A stretch of 64,000 nucleotides of DNA from Brugia malayi (lineage: Eukaryota > Nematoda > Chromadorea > Rhabditida > Onchocercidae), in NCBI RefSeq assembly GCF_000002995.4, contig NW_025062478.1:3634001-3698000 (forward strand), in the 5' to 3' direction. The notes under the pieces were generated by a model. The model was given only the letters and a program-made list of their open reading frames with translations, did no database searches and was not told the origin of the DNA. How positions within the stretch are numbered: position 1 is the first letter of the stretch; each line of letters opens with the position of its first letter. Positions 60,376 to 64,000 of the stretch are shown here, piece by piece. A program made the position numbers and the translations under genes.

Positions 60376-62245
60376 TGATATAAAGGTTTCGAGTAAGTGT
60401 TCTTGTGAAGTTTATTTTACAAATGGCTCCAATTTTTAACACGGGATGATTTAGGAATTCAGCAGTGATTAAGTGATTATTCATTACCCATGGAAGAAAT
60501 ATATTATCTTTGTAAAAATGATAATATGATTATAAAATGAAATATTGTAGTATTTGGAGGAGCTTCATTCTTACTAGAAGAAAATCTTCATCAGCCAATT
60601 CTAGTTTGTTTTAGGAAATGTGATTTTTTGATACATCATTTCCTGTCCATTTATTTCTTGGTTCGGTTATTTTTGTTTTGTGAGAACCTAAGATTCTTAG
60701 TAATTATTTATCCTGATAATATATTTCAGGTTCCATAGGTTTTTTTTTTTTTTTTTTTTTTTTCATTTTAACATTCTTTTCAGCTGTTATTTCTTTACAG
60801 CTCAATAACTTCAATTAATAATACCGTCATCATGACATTCGGAATGTGTATTACTGTTGCAGCGTTACTGTTTTGTTCAGTAAGCAACCTTTTGCTTATT
60901 TCTATATTATTTTCCTTCAAAAAAGAAAGAAAAAAAAATGAAGTTTTGTCATTTGTTTTTTTAGTACTAGTTACACAATGGAAAGTTAACTGCAGTCTGT
61001 TTTAATATCAATTTGAATTATTTACTTTTATGGACATTTGAAATTTTTTTCTGACCAACTTACAGTTCAGATTGCATACGTTGTATTCCATTTTATTCCA
61101 TTTTCATAAATTTCCAGTTTTTTTTGTGGTATTGTTTTTGTCTAGAGATAAATCTTTCTACTGCAGTATATAACATGAATATATTTGCTGATGTATTTAT
61201 AGAATAATTTATAGAAGTTACATATTGGTATCTTATTTTTTGAATTTGAAAAAGCCAAAGTAGAACAAGCTTTATTGCATTGATCGATAACATATGGCAT
61301 TATTTAAGCACTTGTAATCAGTTCATATTCATAAAATTAAAACGTAGTACTGGAATTTCTCCCTGAAAACTGGTACATATTTCATATAGAAAATGAGGAA
61401 CATCAGAAAGAAAAGAAAAGTCGACAAAATCGGAATTGCATTTTAAGATTTATGTGAATATTATAAACATCAGTATTAAGTACGATTTGATAAAGAATGG
61501 TACGATTTCAAAAGGAAAGACCTACATTCCAGTACCTTTATAATACTTTTACTATAAGTTACTAGGAAAATTTACTTGCTTTACATCGAATTCTAGGTGA
61601 AAGAGTACAGTTATTACTAGAAGCATAATGAAATTCGTATAACTTAAATGAATAATGGAATAACTGAAATTAATTCGATGCTTCCTAGAATACTTATATT
61701 TAGCTATTTGATGAAATCGATTTGGTCAAATTTCTTTTTTTTTTTTTTTTTTTTTTTTGGTCCAAATAAAATAGCATAGTTAATTATAGTTCATACATTC
61801 ATAAATTTGCTTCCATGGACTGCAATATACTTTATTTTGTATTATGAATTGATCAATCGCCTTTTGTTAGTTTCTAAAATTGGAATTTCTGTGATTTTCG
61901 TTGAAAATTTTCATGATCTGATGCTGAGCAGAATTTGATATGCAATATGCATGAACAACAGGATTGATAACAGTGATAAAATTCATTTGTTATCTCCTTG
62001 ATTATTTCTGAAATGCAACAGTGAAATAAAGAAATGATTTCTTTCTTTTTTTTCTCTCTTGTTTTTCCAATGGTTAAGGATAATATGAAATGAAAATATT
62101 AATATGCGATAAAATAATCCTAAAATGATTTTGAAACTGTTAATTAATTGCTTGAAGAGACTTATTTGTAAGATATTGCAACTTAAATGAAGAAAGAGAA
62201 AGCTTACATTAGAGTGCAATTTATAAAATGCAAGCAATAGTTCTT
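60376..62245. other. Intergenic region between convergent 3' ends
   Basis: It separates pinin (+) from the Shaw-type channel gene (-). It has long T runs at 60740-60763 and 61735-61759, but no exon with splice support and no RNA gene that I recognise. Confidence 0.6.
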
Positions 62246-63206
62246 TCATTTTGTTGTTGTATCAGGTGGACCATTGTGTTTTACCATTAATGGTTCTTTT
62301 ACCGGTTGTTTTTCACGTAACACCTGAACACGTTTTTGTGCCATAACCGGTTGTTGTTTTACCTGAAATTTTATGAGAAAGCTTGCTGCTTTACTTTTCT
62401 AAATTATGCTTCCTTTTTTATTTTCAAAATCTAAACTTTTCATGTTTCTTCACAATTATTTAAATAAGTTATTGCAATAAATTTGAGTGAAAAGAGAGGA
62501 GATTCTTTTTTTTTTGAGTTACTATTTTATTAGCAATGAAAAAATGATAAAATATTGAAATATTTGAAATTTTTTTCAGGATTTTTTTTTTCGCTATTTC
62601 AATGCATAATTTATACATATTTCAGTGATTATTTCCTTCTTTTCTCTCTTTTTTTTTCCTTTTATATGAAAAACTATACTAATGAAATAAAAAAAAAAAA
62701 AAAAGAAGAAAACGAAAATAAAAAGCCTACCTGATCAATACTTAGTACACCACGACGTTTTTTGGGTAATTTAGAACGAGCTTGTGTATGAGAGTAAAAT
62801 AGAGCAAAATTACTGACTATTACCTGAAATAGAAAAGAATGAAAGAAAAAGAATAAATAGAACCATTATATTAATTTAATTTAATAATATATTAATTTGA
62901 TATTTGATTTAATCAATAACTTGAAGGTTAGTAAATAATCATTGAAAAGAATATAATTTAAGTACAAATATAATTAACTATTACAATATAATATATGTAA
63001 ATATGGAGGAAATGGATAATGATATAGAGGGAATAATAATAATTGATCAATTCGAATAAATCTTATTTCTATCAATTGATCTGTCGATGTGATTAATAAT
63101 TTACAGCTCAAAATATTTATATAAATTTGTGATTTTTTTTTTCGCCTTATAAAATATTTTCATTTCATCATTTTCATTATTATATTACTATTACCACTGT
63201 TAATTA

Positions 63207-63252
<46 letters not shown>

Positions 63253-63606
63253 CATTACCATTATCATTATCATTACTGTTATTATTATAAAAAAATATTA
63301 TTAGAAAATATTATCACTATTATTATTGTACATACTATTATTATTATTATACATTTTATAATTATTATTGTAATAATTATTATCATTATTACAGGTATTA
63401 TTATGTTATCATTGTTACTATTATATTATCATTATCATTATTAATTATTATTCTTTGTATTCTTAATGATATAAAGTTGAAATGTTTACAGGAACAGGTA
63501 ACGCAATAGTTAGAACACCAGCAACTGCACATACTGAACCAATAATACGTCCCAAATATGTATGTGGTGTCATATCACCATAACCAATTGTTGTCATTGT
63601 CACTAT
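62246..63606 (-). CDS. Shaw-type (Kv3) voltage-gated K+ channel, 3' part
   Basis: Three in-phase terminal exons on the minus strand are in the window: 63606-63490, 62823-62731 and 62362-62246 (stop). They encode 109 residues of the C-terminal end. The first contains the selectivity filter in [18 protein letters not shown], followed by the start of S6, [13 protein letters not shown]. The second continues with [20 protein letters not shown] and KKRRGV, wording that is diagnostic of the Shaw subfamily (C. elegans egl-36 and shw genes). The third is a basic, Pro/Gln-rich cytoplasmic tail ending DTTTK. The T1 domain, S1-S5 and the voltage sensor must lie beyond position 64000. A plasma-membrane delayed-rectifier K+ channel of nerve or muscle is inferred. 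Confidence 0.9.
63210..63251. repeat. (TTA)n microsatellite
   Basis: About 14 TTA/ATT units in an intron of the Shaw-type gene, followed by a decayed ATT/ATC-rich tract to about 63450. Confidence 0.85.
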
Positions 63607-64000
63607 CTAGAATAAAAAAAAGTAAATTAATAAACAAATATATATATATGCATATATTTGTTTGGTTGTTTAATAAAAATAATTTAATTTTAATTTTTAA
63701 TTATTTATGATCGAAAATTTTCCATTTCATTTATTACTATTTTACATTTTATAAGAGGAATTTTTTTTTTTAAAAAAAAAGAAAAGTCATAAAATGAATT
63801 GTCAAAAATATCTTTCTCCTTTGAGAAATGAAAAGAAAAAAGCAGATATTATGAATTATCATGAAAAAAAGCCATAAAATTTAAAATAAAAACAAACAAA
63901 CAAACAAGCAAACTTTATGATTTATCAATAAAAAAAGAAAACTAAAAAAATTCGAAAAAAAAAAAAAAACAAAACAAAACAAAACAAAATATATTATTCA

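Noticed and set aside
60101..60484. 127-aa His-rich open frame antisense to the last pinin exon
   Set aside because: His/Tyr-rich translation is the complement of GAT/GAA codons of the acidic pinin tail.
60376..62245. Further exons of pinin or the Shaw-type gene
   Set aside because: Both reading frames close with stop codons at conserved-looking ends, and no family motif appears in this gap.

Overview
This is nuclear DNA of a nematode, most likely a spirurid or filarial worm. It is very AT-rich. Genes are split into many short exons with strong TTTCAG-type acceptors, and several start codons sit just after an unpaired acceptor that looks like a spliced-leader trans-splice site. No bacterial, organellar or viral genes were seen.

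I rebuilt eight complete genes and one partial gene by eye, joining exons so that every splice phase is consistent. From left to right they are: a class A neuropeptide GPCR of the FMRFamide-receptor type (+, 901-6805, 450 aa); an unassigned protein with two C2H2 zinc fingers (+, 9975-13739, 349 aa); RRP1/Nop52, a nucleolar rRNA-processing factor (-, 15063-18766, 377 aa); a Spinster-type MFS transporter (-, 23076-34743, 527 aa); GTF3C3/TFIIIC102, a TPR subunit of TFIIIC (+, 40766-48607, 1010 aa); a Mad3/BubR1-type checkpoint protein without a kinase domain (+, 49332-53204, 356 aa); the RNA polymerase III subunit RPC8/POLR3H (+, 54455-56382, 220 aa); pinin (+, 57304-60375, 400 aa); and the 3' end of a Shaw-type (Kv3) potassium channel (-, 62246-63606, continuing past the right edge).

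The four + strand genes from 40.7 to 60.4 kb form a co-oriented housekeeping cluster that includes a TFIIIC subunit and a Pol III core subunit. The left half holds neuronal or membrane genes with long introns and gene-poor, low-complexity spacers.

The most unusual object is at 51333-52392, in an intron of the Mad3/BubR1 gene. Two LTR-like arms of about 495 bp (TG...CA ends) face each other as a palindrome, flanked by a 5-bp target duplication. Between them lies an antisense copy of tRNA nucleotides 27-76, including the CCA that is added after transcription. It looks like a failed reverse-transcription product of an LTR retrotransposon that became fixed in the genome. A second TG...CA element of 341 bp with its own 5-bp duplication (27486-27826) splits a 37-bp minisatellite inside the Spinster gene. 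Other items include promoter-proximal tandem repeats, perfect inverted repeats and CRE clusters.
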